Shown here piece by piece: positions 45,783 through 54,286 of a stretch of DNA of 64,000 nt. The notes beneath the pieces were generated by a model. The model was not told the origin of the DNA, did not search any database, and was given only the letters and a program-made list of their open reading frames with translations. How positions within the stretch are numbered: position 1 is the first letter of the stretch; every line of letters starts with the position of its first letter. The translations under genes and the position numbers were made by a program. The stretch lies in NCBI RefSeq assembly GCF_001579845.1, contig NZ_CP007440.1, forward strand, positions 7,400,029 to 7,464,028, in the 5' to 3' direction. The DNA is from Rhodoplanes sp. Z2-YC6860. Its GTDB lineage: Bacteria > Pseudomonadota > Alphaproteobacteria > Rhizobiales > Xanthobacteraceae.

Positions 45783-45897
45783 ATCGACGCGACTCTTCCC
45801 TGCTTCACCAGCATGACGCCAGAGCGCCTGCGACGGGGCAAGTCATCGCCGGCTGGAAAGGGAAGGAAAGACTATTGCAAGTCGGGGACTGTCAAAT

Positions 45898-46884
45898 TCA
45901 TTCAAGCTTCAAGTTCATCGATTTGACGATCGGCCACCACTTGTCGACTTCCGCCGCTTGGTATCTGGCAAGCGCGGCCGCGGTCTGCTGATCGCGCGGC
46001 GGCACCTCCTGGCCCAAGTCGGCAAGCCGGCTCTGGACAGACTCGTGGCCCAAAGCATCGGCCACAGCCCTGTTCAATGTCGAAACAATCTCCCGTGGCG
46101 TGCCTTTCGGCGCCCACATGCCAGACCACACTGAAATATAGAATCCCGGCAAGCCGGCCTCATCGACGGTTGGAATATCGGGCGCGGAGGGCAACCGCGC
46201 CTTGGCGGTCACCGCGAGGGCCTTGATCGAACCGGCACGAACGTTCGGCAACGAATTCGGAGGCTGATCGAACATGAGATCGACGTGGCCTCCGACGAGA
46301 TCCTGCATGGCTGGAGCCGCACCGCGGTACTGCGCAAACTGGAACGTGGTGCCGCTGGCCTGTTGGAAATACGCGCCACTGACGTGCGCCGGGCTGCCGA
46401 TGCCGGCCGATCCCTGCGTCGCCTTGCCGGGATTTGCCTTCAGCCACGCGATCAATTCCTTCAAATCGCGCGCCAGCAGGTCTTTTCTGGCGACAATCAA
46501 TTGAGGATTGCTTGCCAGCAGCGCGATTGGCTCGAAATCCTTCACGATGTCGTAGTCGAGCTTGTAGACGGCTCCGTTGAGCACATGGGTGCCCAGGAAT
46601 CCGACGCAAAGCGTATAGCCATCAGGGACTGCATGAGCCACGCGGCCCGCGCCGATTGTCCCGGCGGCGCCGGTGATATTCTCGACAATGATCGGCTGAG
46701 CCAGATGTGCGCTCATTTTTTCCGACACGACGCGGGCGATGATGTCGGTGGGACCGCCTGCGGGAAATGGCACGATCACGGTGATCGGCCTCGTTGGGTA
46801 AGCCGCAGCCGAGGCGGCCGCGACTGTGCGGACTGAAACCAGAGTGGACGAGAGTCCGGCCAAAAGCTTTCTGCGTGTCAGCAC
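45898..46884 (-). CDS. Bug-family tripartite-tricarboxylate-type binding protein, copy 1
   Basis: GTG start at 46884 behind GGAGG; 328 residues. Signal region (RRKLLAGLSSTLVSVRTVA) with an RRK pair, then PTRPITVIVPFPAGGPTDII near residue 30, TIGAGRVAHAVPDGYTL near 78 and VDLMFDQPPNSLPNVRAG near 210: the Bug signature. Bug proteins bind carboxylates or aromatic acids in the periplasm. No TctAB permease genes accompany it. The divergent LysR gene, 137 bases away, probably regulates it. Confidence 0.93.
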   Translation of the reverse strand: MLTRRKLLAGLSSTLVSVRTVAAASAAAYPTRPITVIVPFPAGGPTDIIARVVSEKMSAHLAQPIIVENITGAAGTIGAGRVAHAVPDGYTLCVGFLGTHVLNGAVYKLDYDIVKDFEPIALLASNPQLIVARKDLLARDLKELIAWLKANPGKATQGSAGIGSPAHVSGAYFQQASGTTFQFAQYRGAAPAMQDLVGGHVDLMFDQPPNSLPNVRAGSIKALAVTAKARLPSAPDIPTVDEAGLPGFYISVWSGMWAPKGTPREIVSTLNRAVADALGHESVQSRLADLGQEVPPRDQQTAAALARYQAAEVDKWWPIVKSMNLKLE

Positions 46885-46993
46885 GGTGTTGCGCCTCCAC
46901 CAAAAATGAACGGATTAAAAAAGCCAATAAAAGTCAGTTCGGACAGCCTACAGAGTCTTCTCCGGGCCCGGTAATGCTATGGTCTAATAAGGT

Positions 46994-47011
46994 CATATCG
47001 GAATTGATATG
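46994..47011. promoter_or_regulatory. Perfect dyad in the bug-lysR intergenic space
   Basis: CATATC (46994-46999) and GATATG (47006-47011) form a perfect inverted repeat with 6 bases between, 18 bp in all, the length and symmetry of a LysR-type site. It overlaps the first in-frame ATG (47009) of the LysR gene, which argues that translation starts at 47021 instead. Confidence 0.65.
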
Positions 47012-47020
47012 AGGTTTGTC

Positions 47021-47953
47021 ATGGACGAAGCCGGTCGCATCGAGCGCCGTATCGGCCTGCATAATTTGCGTATTTTAAAGACCGTCATCGAGGCAGGCAG
47101 TATGGGCAAAGCCGCGAGCCTGCTGGCGACATCGCAGCCGGCAATCTCCAGGGCGATTGCGGAGCTGGAGCAGGCATTCGGTGTCCGGCTGCTCGATCGC
47201 AACGCGAAGGGGATTGAAGCGACGGACTACGGTCGCGCGCTTTTCAAACGAGGAACTGCGGTATTCGACGAGCTCCGGCAGGGCATCCGGGACATTCAGG
47301 CAATGTCCGATCCGACGACCGGCGAGCTGACAATCGGCGCTTCGATCGCCATCGCCGAGGGCTTTATTTGCAGCATCATCACCCGACTCCTGCAGCGCCA
47401 CCCCCGACTGCGGTTCCAGGTGCACGCCACGGACACAGGGACCGCCTACCAGGACCTACTGACGCGCAAGGTCGATCTCGCCGTCGTGCATCTCGTTCAT
47501 CCGCCGAGCCAGGAGCTCATGAACGTCGAGGTGCTGCTGCAAGACCCGCATGTCGTCATTGCGGGGGCCCAGAATCCTCTCGCGCGGCGACAACGGATCA
47601 CCCTGGCGCAGTTGGTGGATGAGCCGTGGGTGTTCCCGATTTCGGATCAGCCGTATGGCAGTGTGGTCAGCCATGCGTTTCGCACCCAAGGTTTGACGGT
47701 GCCCCCGGCCATTGTCGGTTCGACCTTGCCGCTGCGCACGTCCATGCTCATGACCGGCCCTTATCTGTCGATGGTGCCGCGCATCGTGGCGCAGTTTCCA
47801 CCGAAGGATCGATGGCTCAAGGTCTTGCCGGTCAACCTCCCTGGCACGGAACGGCCCTTGGCGCTCCTGACTCTCAAAAATCGGACACTCAATCCATTCG
47901 CCGATCTGTTTGCCGACAATGTGCGCGGAGCGGCGAAACTTCTTTCCAAGTAA
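47021..47953 (+). CDS. LysR-family transcriptional regulator (near Bug gene)
   Basis: Start placed at ATG 47021 (MDEAGRIERR) because ATG 47009 sits in the probable operator; 310 residues. Winged helix: LRILKTVIEAGSMGKAASLL then TSQPAISRAIAELEQAFG. The effector domain has LTIGASIAIAEGFICSI near 115 and DLAVVHLVHPP near 155, like the aromatic/tricarboxylate-responsive branch. It is divergent from a Bug gene and convergent with an MFS gene, and probably regulates the Bug gene and itself. Confidence 0.9.
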   Translation: MDEAGRIERRIGLHNLRILKTVIEAGSMGKAASLLATSQPAISRAIAELEQAFGVRLLDRNAKGIEATDYGRALFKRGTAVFDELRQGIRDIQAMSDPTTGELTIGASIAIAEGFICSIITRLLQRHPRLRFQVHATDTGTAYQDLLTRKVDLAVVHLVHPPSQELMNVEVLLQDPHVVIAGAQNPLARRQRITLAQLVDEPWVFPISDQPYGSVVSHAFRTQGLTVPPAIVGSTLPLRTSMLMTGPYLSMVPRIVAQFPPKDRWLKVLPVNLPGTERPLALLTLKNRTLNPFADLFADNVRGAAKLLSK

Positions 47954-47963
47954 ACGTCCGCGA

Positions 47964-49238
47964 CTACTGCGGCCTTTGCATTTCGTCATACCGATCGCTC
48001 GGCGGCGAGTCCGAAACGCCCTCTGGCTGCTCATGGCGGCGCATGACGGAGACAAGCCCGAGCGACGCCGCAATCGACAGGACCGCACCGGCGCCCCATG
48101 GCAGGACGGCCGCAAAAGCGAACAGCCACGTCCCGATCGCAGGCCCCGCAGCGTCCCTGATATCGCCCACCACGCCGAACGCGGCTTGGTAAGTCGCCTG
48201 CGCGGTGCGCGGCGCGAGCTCGGTCACGATGCTCTGCACCAGCGGCCCTGTCAGCATACCGGCCAGGGCCAGCAACGTGACCGCGGCTACGAGCGACGGC
48301 AGCGCGGGCGAGAGAAACAGGCAGGCAAAGGCAGCGGCCTGGACCACACCGGCCCACAGCACGATGCGCGATCCCCTCATGCGTTCGGTCGCGTGCGTGA
48401 TCGGCATTTGCAGCACGACGCCGATCGCACCCGCGTAAGCAAACAGCAAACCGATGCCGGACGCCGTGAGCGTGCCGCCGGTCTCGGCATAGAGCGGCAC
48501 GATGGCTCCGATCCAGCTCGCGGCAAGTTCAATGAGCGCGACCGGCACCATCAGGGCCGCGAGACGGCGATCGCGAAACGCGGCGGTCAGCACCAGCAGC
48601 GAATCGTCGTCATCGTCCTCGCCGGGCGCGGCACCGGGCGGCCGCGTCTCGGTGAGGCAAACCGCAATGACAAGTGCGGCGAGCAAAAGCGTGATGCCCG
48701 CGCCAAGGAACACCAGACCCAGCGAGTGCAGCGCGAGCAGCGCGCCGAGCGCCGGCCCGGCCATGCTGCCGGCGTTCGACATCACCCGGCGCGCCGCGAA
48801 ATGCCGGCGCCGCGCCTCGGCTGGGACGACGTCCGCAATGACCGTCGAAGCGGTCGGGTGCAGCACGCTCTCGAACACGCCGATGATGATCAGCGCCACA
48901 GCGGCCGCAAAGGCGCCGTGCACCACGTACAGCAGCACGAAACCGCTGCCGACCCCGATGGTCGAGATCAGCAGCACCGGCCGGCGGCCGAGACGATCCG
49001 CGATGCCGCCGACGAACGGCGTCGCCACGAGCTCGCCGCCGGCGTAGCAGCCGAGCAGCAAGCCGATGAATTCGATCGGGATGCCCGCAACATTGTGCGC
49101 CCACAGTGCGAAGAACGGCATGAGAATGCCGTCCGCGACCGATGCGGCAAAGAACAGACCCATGCCGACCTGGGCGGGACGGGGCGCGCGCCAGAATGTC
49201 GTGATGGCCGATGCGAAGCTTTTGAAGAACTCTGTCAC
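47964..49238 (-). CDS. MFS transporter
   Basis: GTG start at 49238; 424 residues with about 12 membrane segments. The conserved loop-2/3 motif is GGIADRLGRRPVLLIS near residue 80; a central acidic loop (GEDDDDD) separates the two halves. It is a drug/proton-antiporter-like exporter. It follows the flavin monooxygenase gene on the same strand by about 125 bases and may export its product or import its substrate. A small GC hairpin without T-run lies in that gap. Substrate unknown. Confidence 0.92.
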   Translation of the reverse strand: MTEFFKSFASAITTFWRAPRPAQVGMGLFFAASVADGILMPFFALWAHNVAGIPIEFIGLLLGCYAGGELVATPFVGGIADRLGRRPVLLISTIGVGSGFVLLYVVHGAFAAAVALIIIGVFESVLHPTASTVIADVVPAEARRRHFAARRVMSNAGSMAGPALGALLALHSLGLVFLGAGITLLLAALVIAVCLTETRPPGAAPGEDDDDDSLLVLTAAFRDRRLAALMVPVALIELAASWIGAIVPLYAETGGTLTASGIGLLFAYAGAIGVVLQMPITHATERMRGSRIVLWAGVVQAAAFACLFLSPALPSLVAAVTLLALAGMLTGPLVQSIVTELAPRTAQATYQAAFGVVGDIRDAAGPAIGTWLFAFAAVLPWGAGAVLSIAASLGLVSVMRRHEQPEGVSDSPPSDRYDEMQRPQ

Positions 49239-49363
49239 GTCTTGCTCCCAACGTCGCGAGCCGCCGCAAGAGGCGGCAGGCTGGCGCGTTGGTTGACGTG
49301 AACGCTTACGGCGGGAAGTCGCGGCGTCTCTTTAGCGCAAGGCGTGGCGCTTTCGCAAGCGCT

Positions 49364-50692
49364 TCACTGCGGATACGGCACACCCAGGTTCTGCCGCAGC
49401 ATCGCGCCCTCGTATTCGGTGCGAAACAGACCGCGCCGCTGCAATTCGGGGACCACGAGATCGACGAACTCGTTGAGCCCACCGGGTACATGTGGCGGCA
49501 GGAGATTGAAACCGTCAGCGGCCTTCTCGACGAACCATTGCTCCAGCTGGTCGGCGACGGTCTTCGGCGTGCCGATCAGCGTCCAGTGATCCTTCGCGGC
49601 GCCGGAGCGCGTCGCGACCTGCCGCAAGGTGAGATTGTCGCGCTTGGCAAGCCGCACGTAATTCAGCGGCGTGCTCACACGCGCCGAGTTGCTCCCGATG
49701 TCCGGCATCGGCTCATCGAGGGCATAGCCTGACAGGTCCACGCCGCCGAGCATGCGGCTCAACCGCGACACGGACACTTCGATCGGAATGAGCGTATTGA
49801 GATGCTCGAACTTCTCTTCGGCCTCCTGCTGCGAACGGCCGACATACATGGCGACGCCGGGCATGACCTTCAGATCGTCGGGATGGCGGCCGTATTGCTG
49901 CATCCGGCCCTTCACGTCCGCGTAGAAAGCCTTCGCATCTTCAATGGCCGACTGCGCGGTGAACACGACGTCGGCGACCCGCGCCGAGAGCTTGCGCGCC
50001 GGCTCCGACGTGCCGGCCTGCACGATCACCGGATGGCCCTGCGGCGGCCGCGACACGCTGAGCGGTCCCTTCACCGAGAAAAACCTGCCCTTGTGGCCGA
50101 GCACGTGGAGCTTTTCCGGGTCGAGATAGCGGCCGGTGGTCTTGTCGCGCGGAAACGCGGCCGCGTCGAAGCTGCCCCACAACCCGCGGACCACGTCGAC
50201 GAATTCTTCCGCGCGCTCGTAGCGGTCGCCGTGCGCAGCATGCTCGCCGACACTGAAGTTCTGCGCGTCCTCGTAGGAGCCGCCGGTCACGAGATTCCAG
50301 CCGGCGCGGCCGCCGGTGAGATGATCAAGCGAGGCGAGCACGCGGGCGACGAAATACGGCTCGTTGTATGCCGTGGCAGACGTGGCGACGAGGCCGATGT
50401 GCTTCGTCACGCTGGACAAAGCGGCCAACAGCGTGAACGGTTCGAACTTGTCGATGGTGGGCTGATAGCTGAGGCTATCCAGATCCTTGGTGCCCGGCAC
50501 GCCGATCACGTCGGCGACGAACAACATGTCGAGCTTGCCGCGCTCCAGGATTTTCGCGAACTCGATCCAGCGCTGCACGTTGGAGCCTGCGTCGACATAG
50601 GCATCGGGATGCCGCCACCCGGCGATGTGATAGTTGGAGTCCGCCATCAGGAAGACCGCGAACTTCATTTTGGCTTTCGACGTCATCGGCAT
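49364..50692 (-). CDS. LLM-class flavin-dependent monooxygenase (NtaA/SnaA/DszA family)
   Basis: 442 residues, normal family length. Seen: MKFAVFLMADSNYHIAGWRH at the start, LDMLFVADVIGVP, TGGRAGWNLVTGGSYEDAQNF near 130, HPVIVQAGTSE near 225 and the C-terminal FVEKAADGFNLLPPHVPGGL. These FMNH2-dependent enzymes oxidise sulfonates, polyamino acids (NTA/EDTA), or sulfur heterocycles, and need a flavin reductase, which is not visible here. It follows a Bug gene and precedes an MFS gene, a catabolic-type set. ATG 50668 is another possible start. Confidence 0.94.
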   Translation of the reverse strand: MPMTSKAKMKFAVFLMADSNYHIAGWRHPDAYVDAGSNVQRWIEFAKILERGKLDMLFVADVIGVPGTKDLDSLSYQPTIDKFEPFTLLAALSSVTKHIGLVATSATAYNEPYFVARVLASLDHLTGGRAGWNLVTGGSYEDAQNFSVGEHAAHGDRYERAEEFVDVVRGLWGSFDAAAFPRDKTTGRYLDPEKLHVLGHKGRFFSVKGPLSVSRPPQGHPVIVQAGTSEPARKLSARVADVVFTAQSAIEDAKAFYADVKGRMQQYGRHPDDLKVMPGVAMYVGRSQQEAEEKFEHLNTLIPIEVSVSRLSRMLGGVDLSGYALDEPMPDIGSNSARVSTPLNYVRLAKRDNLTLRQVATRSGAAKDHWTLIGTPKTVADQLEQWFVEKAADGFNLLPPHVPGGLNEFVDLVVPELQRRGLFRTEYEGAMLRQNLGVPYPQ

Positions 50693-50719
50693 TCACAATT
50701 CCCGGTCCGTGGCCAAACT

Positions 50720-51688
50720 TCAATTGGGCTTGATACCTGCATTCCTGATGACCTCGGCATATTTCTGCATCTCGGCGCGCAGAAACGCCGCCAGCTCCTC
50801 GCGGGTCGAGGGCTGCGGCACGAAACCGAGCTTCTCATAGCTCGCCCTCACCTCCGGCTCGCCCAGCGCTTTGACGATCGACGTGTTGAGGAAGGCCGCG
50901 ATGCCGTCCGGAGTTCCGGCCGGCACGATGATCGAGCTCCAGTTCGACACTTCGACGCCGGGCACGCCCGCCTCCGCAAAGGTCGGCACGTCGGGCAGAA
51001 GCGGCGAGCGCTGCGGCGTGGTGACGGCCAACGGCTTGAGCTGGCCGGAGCGAATGAGCGGCAGCGAGGTGATGTCGCCGAACACGTAGTCGACGTGTCC
51101 GCCAAGCACGGCATTGAACGACGGCGGCGTGCCGGTGAACGGCACATGGACCACGTCGATGCCGGCCTTGGTCTTGAACAGCTCGCCCGACAGATGCGGG
51201 CCGGCGCCGATACCGGACGACGCCCAGCTCAAAATGCCAGGCTTGGATTTCGCCAGCGCCGCGAGATCGGCGAGCGAATTGAGGGGCGAGTCGCCCTTCA
51301 CCAGCACGAGGAACGGCGAGCTAGAGATCAGCGAGATCGGCTCGAAGCTCTTGATCGGATCGTAGGGCAGCGACTTGTAGAGCGACGGCGTCACCGTGTG
51401 CGAAGTCGATGCGAGATAAAGCGTGAGCCCGTCGGGCTTCTGCGTGGCCGCATAAGCCGCGCCGACCGTGGTGCCGGCACCGGGCTTGTTCTCGATGATC
51501 ACCGGCTTGCCCCACTGCTTCTGCAATTCGGCGGCGAGAAAGCGCGCCTGCGCTTCGACCGAGCCGCCGGGCAGATACGGCACGACGATGCGCACCACGC
51601 CGCTTGGAAAATCGATTGCACCCGACGGCGCGGCTGCGACACACACGAGAGACGCCAGCAACGCGGCCGCGAGCAGGCCCTTATTCAT
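50720..51688 (-). CDS. Bug-family tripartite-tricarboxylate-type binding protein, copy 2
   Basis: ATG 51688 behind GGGGGGAAGCGC; 322 residues. Signal peptide (LLAAALLASLVCVAAAPSGA), then FPSGVVRIVVPYLPGGSVEA near 27, TTVGAAYAATQKPDGLTLY near 78 and HVDYVFGDITSLPLIRSG near 200: Bug family. It is the first gene of a minus-strand run with the LLM monooxygenase and MFS genes and probably delivers or senses that enzyme's substrate. Distinct from copy 1. Confidence 0.93.
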   Translation of the reverse strand: MNKGLLAAALLASLVCVAAAPSGAIDFPSGVVRIVVPYLPGGSVEAQARFLAAELQKQWGKPVIIENKPGAGTTVGAAYAATQKPDGLTLYLASTSHTVTPSLYKSLPYDPIKSFEPISLISSSPFLVLVKGDSPLNSLADLAALAKSKPGILSWASSGIGAGPHLSGELFKTKAGIDVVHVPFTGTPPSFNAVLGGHVDYVFGDITSLPLIRSGQLKPLAVTTPQRSPLLPDVPTFAEAGVPGVEVSNWSSIIVPAGTPDGIAAFLNTSIVKALGEPEVRASYEKLGFVPQPSTREELAAFLRAEMQKYAEVIRNAGIKPN

Positions 51689-51987
51689 GCGCTTCCCCCC
51701 GTCTGCGGCGGGCTCTCGACGGCCCGCATTGACGGGAAGCTTATCCGCTAGCCCATGCGTCGGTCATGACCGTCGCGAGCGGGTCCCATGACGGAAGCGG
51801 GTATCAAGAAGGAACCGGTTGCAGTGACGCTCTGCGGAGACGATTCATCTCAGAAGCGAGAGCTTCGGAGTTAATAGCGGTTAACAGATTAAGCTTTGGT
51901 AATTTGATGACAGAGCTGTGACTTGTCCGCGTGCACATGCCAATCCATACGCATCACCATCATGATTCGTTGCGAAAAGGACTGAAG
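51689..51987. other. Intergenic region between bug copy 2 and DUF3551 gene
   Basis: 299 bases, no credible gene on either strand. The left third has short inverted pieces (GACGGAAGC, GGGAAGC) but no strong terminator. The right part (about 51840-51930) is A+T-rich and may hold the DUF3551 promoter. I see nothing else. Confidence 0.4.
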
Positions 51988-52257
51988 ATGAGACCGGGTT
52001 TCATTGCCGTTGCCGCGTTGATCGCGAGTGCTGCGATCAACAGCGCACAAGCCGCGCCACAGATGGCGTCAAAAGCGTCGGATGCACCGTACCGCTGGTG
52101 CGTGATGTACGGAGCCGATACCGGCGACGGCCAGCGTCACTGCTATTTCCACCGCTTGAGCGAATGCCGCAAGGCGATCACGGGTGCGGATGGCGTCTGC
52201 GTGCCAAACGAACTCCGCTCGGATGCATCGGCGACGCTGGGCGGCGCGGGACAGTAA
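51988..52257 (+). CDS. Small exported four-cysteine protein, DUF3551 type (second copy)
   Basis: Start at ATG 51988 behind AAAAGGACTG, 89 residues; an earlier ATG at 51931 adds a His-rich lead (HTHHHHDS) which I take as untranslated. Signal peptide to about residue 22 (NSAQAAP). The mature part has the four-cysteine pattern YRWCVMYGADTGDGQRHCYF, SECRKA and DGVCVP, as in the DUF3551 protein at 12366-12665. Periplasmic; role unknown. A strong terminator follows. Confidence 0.82.
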   Translation: MRPGFIAVAALIASAAINSAQAAPQMASKASDAPYRWCVMYGADTGDGQRHCYFHRLSECRKAITGADGVCVPNELRSDASATLGGAGQ

Positions 52258-52283
52258 GCTTCGCCTGCATCCCGATCGAACAA

Positions 52284-52320
52284 AAAGAGCCCGGCGGAGC
52301 GCTGCTTCGCCGGGCTCTTT
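52284..52320. terminator. Bidirectional rho-independent terminator
   Basis: A perfect 13-bp stem (52284-52296 with 52308-52320, AAAGAGCCCGGCG) with an 11-base loop. T-rich runs sit on both sides, TTTCTCTT to the right and TTTTTG on the minus strand. It can end both the DUF3551 gene and the convergent small gene. Confidence 0.9.
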
Positions 52321-52340
52321 CTCTTAAATGCCGGGATGAA

Positions 52341-52589
52341 TTAATGCCTGCGCGACTTCGCCTCGCCGGCGCTCGCGCCCTCGATCTCCTCGCTCTTCTC
52401 CAGCACCAGGTGGCCGAGATTGGCGATCACGTCGGCCAAGAGCGCCGCGCGGTCCTCGGGCGTGGCCGACAGCACCAGATCGGCGAGCACCTCCGTCACC
52501 TTGGAAGCGATCTGAGCCAGGTCGGCGCCCTCGCGGGCAAGCTCCGGCTCCAGGAGGTCGTGGATGTCGCAATGGATGCAGTCTGACAC
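52341..52589 (-). CDS. Small acidic protein, two Cys near the N-terminus
   Basis: GTG start at 52589 after CGGAG; 82 residues. It begins with CIHCDIHDLL (a CxxC, suggestive of a metal site) then helical, acidic sequence: ELAREGADLAQIASKVTEVL, a run of Leu/Ala repeats and a short basic end. No family recognised; similar short proteins occur in Rhizobiales genomes. It ends in the bidirectional terminator. Confidence 0.6.
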   Translation of the reverse strand: MSDCIHCDIHDLLEPELAREGADLAQIASKVTEVLADLVLSATPEDRAALLADVIANLGHLVLEKSEEIEGASAGEAKSRRH

Positions 52590-52812
52590 GCGAAGGCTCC
52601 GTTTCGGCGCAAAGGGTGGTCTCGCCGGGCGAAAACCATCCTATACGCTCTGTTACCGCAAGACGTAAGAATTGTGGCAGCCCCGTGCCAGCCCTGGGAA
52701 ACCTGACATCCGCCTGAAATGAAAGAGGCCACCCCGTTTGGGGCGGCTTCCGACGAGGGGGCCTTCGGGAACATCGGCGCGGCCTGCCCTGGCCGAAGTC
52801 ACAAAAGTGAGG

Positions 52813-53118
52813 CTAAGGCCGGGGCACGCCGACGCGACGCGCCGTCAGAACGCCGGCCGCGTTCAGCTCGATGACCCGCGCCATATGATGACGCACGAAC
52901 TTCGGCTGATCGCTCGGACCGTTATTGTCAAACATCGAGAACACCACCGAGCGATCCTCGAGCGAGAGCGAGAGCCTGGTCGGGTCGATGGCCGTGACCG
53001 ACCAGCCCTCGATGTGATCGCCAATGCGCAAGCCAAGCGTCTTGTCGTCATCGCCCGCGGCGGGCTTCACGATGGCGCGCGCGCCGTGGCCGTCCTGAAC
53101 GATGCCATAGGCACGAGC
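52813..53118 (-). pseudogene. Gene fragment, possibly of a GspC/PilP-like beta domain
   Basis: An open frame without a proper start (the first codon in frame near 53118 has no ribosome site; a GTG at 53070 is only fortuitous). It reads GLRIGDHIEGWSVTAIDPTR, a GWxVxxI pattern like the beta domain of type II secretion N/C proteins, then ends in RRVGVPRP. Its left side overlaps the end of the VOC fragment in another frame. I take it as the C-terminal part of a broken gene joined to the VOC gene by a deletion; the family is uncertain. Confidence 0.5.
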
Positions 53119-53300
53119 CAGTCTTCCACCGCGGGCGTCAGATGCAGATGGCCACCGGCGCCGTTCGACAGGATGCGATAGTCTGTGTGGGCCTCGTCCC
53201 GGCGCACAAAGCGGAGGCGATTGTAGAAACGCTCCGAAGCGTCAAGATCATTGCACGGCAGGATCGCAACCAAACTGCCGGATGACGACGGACTGCCCAT
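53067..53300 (-). pseudogene. Truncated VOC (glyoxalase-like) protein
   Basis: ATG 53300; 77 residues. It starts as a normal VOC domain (VAILPCNDLDASERFYNRLR near 10, then LSNGAGGHLHLTPAVEDWLV) but after DWLVP the sequence becomes an unrelated ATARAPS tail and stops. Full VOC proteins run 110-130 residues, so about half is gone. The break coincides with the start of the neighbouring fragment's frame. Confidence 0.7.
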
Positions 53301-53363
53301 CGTTTGCTCCCAAACGGAGGATCTGCGGTTGCAATTGAAGGCAAGAATGAATTGCCAGCTGTG

Positions 53364-54083
53364 ATGAGCAACACAGCTGTTCGAGTTTTTCGCTACTCGG
53401 CAGACGTAGAACTTGCGTTCGGGGACACGCCTCGCACGGCGGACTATGCCTTACAGGTTCTTTCTAGAGTCGTTGCTCATGCAGTTGAACTTGGCAAGGT
53501 CGCTGGGAATCCGTGTGAGGGTATTAAGCATCTGTACAAGAACGATCGCTCCGAGATCATCTGGGCCGAATCTGACATCGCACATATCAAGAAGACTTGC
53601 TCAGTTGAGATCGCAAACGCCATTGACCTAGCTAGCCATACTGGACTGCGGTTAGGCGATTTGATCCGCCTGTCTTGGTCACACATCAGCGACGACGCGA
53701 TTGTTCTGACAACGAGCAAGAGCAAGCATCGCCGAGAAGCGATCATTCCCATGTATGGCGAACTGCGCAAAATCCTCTCCAGTATTCCAAAACGCGCGAC
53801 GACGGTACTGACAAGCAGCCGGCTTAGGCCGTGGACCGCGGATGGCTTCGGAAGTTCATTCAACAAAGCCAAGATCGACGCGAAAATCTCGGACCTGGAC
53901 TTACACTTCAATGACTTGCGAGGAACCGCTGCGACGAAGTTCTACATCGCGGGTTTCACAATGCGTGAGATAGCCGAAACGCTCGCTTGGGAAGAGCAAT
54001 CGGTCGAGAAGATCATCCGTCGCTACGTGGGCCGGACGGCAGCAATAAAAGCGCGCATAAAAAAACTGGAGGCCAGAGAGTGA
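53364..54083 (+). CDS. 5'-truncated tyrosine recombinase (phage-type integrase)
   Basis: ATG 53364 used (the open frame continues left to 53304 from a TTG). 239 residues against about 330-400 for the family: the N-terminal core-binding domain is largely lost. The catalytic half remains: HTGLRLGDLIRLSWSHI (first Arg), SKHRREAIIPM, LHFNDLRGTAATKFY (Arg) and IIRRYV (Tyr). In the HxxR box the base before DLR is Asn, not the usual His. Codon use and G+C (about 45-60%) are below neighbours. It ends 53 bases before the 3' end of tRNA-Gly, the usual place for an integrase. Function probably lost. Confidence 0.75.
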   Translation: MSNTAVRVFRYSADVELAFGDTPRTADYALQVLSRVVAHAVELGKVAGNPCEGIKHLYKNDRSEIIWAESDIAHIKKTCSVEIANAIDLASHTGLRLGDLIRLSWSHISDDAIVLTTSKSKHRREAIIPMYGELRKILSSIPKRATTVLTSSRLRPWTADGFGSSFNKAKIDAKISDLDLHFNDLRGTAATKFYIAGFTMREIAETLAWEEQSVEKIIRRYVGRTAAIKARIKKLEARE

Positions 54084-54136
54084 ACATACTTAGCAAAACT
54101 GACGACAAAACCGTTCCACGAAATGTCGCTAAGTGT

Positions 54137-54210
54137 TGGAGCGGGCGAAGGGAATCGAACCCTCGTATGAAGCTTGGGAAGCTTCCGTTCTACCATTGAA
54201 CTACGCCCGC
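54137..54210 (-). tRNA. tRNA-Gly (anticodon CCC)
   Basis: 74 nt including an encoded 3' CCA (54137-54139). Acceptor arms GCGGGCG/CGCCCGC pair perfectly; D arm GTTC...GAAC; anticodon stem GAAGC/GCTTC encloses loop TTCCCAA, giving anticodon CCC (reads GGG); T arm with TTCGATT. It reads from 54210 leftward. An integrase gene lies 53 bases beyond its 3' end, so it was probably an attachment site. Confidence 0.96.
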
Positions 54211-54286
54211 ACAGGGCAAAGACTTAGCATATTTGGAAAAACTGGCTAGGCACTTCATCGGCGCTTTCGGCTTCTGTCCGGCGTCG

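Noticed and set aside
49802..51751. A 649-codon plus-strand open frame opposite the monooxygenase and Bug genes
   Set aside because: Arg/His-rich shadow, no ribosome site, conflicts with two well-supported genes.
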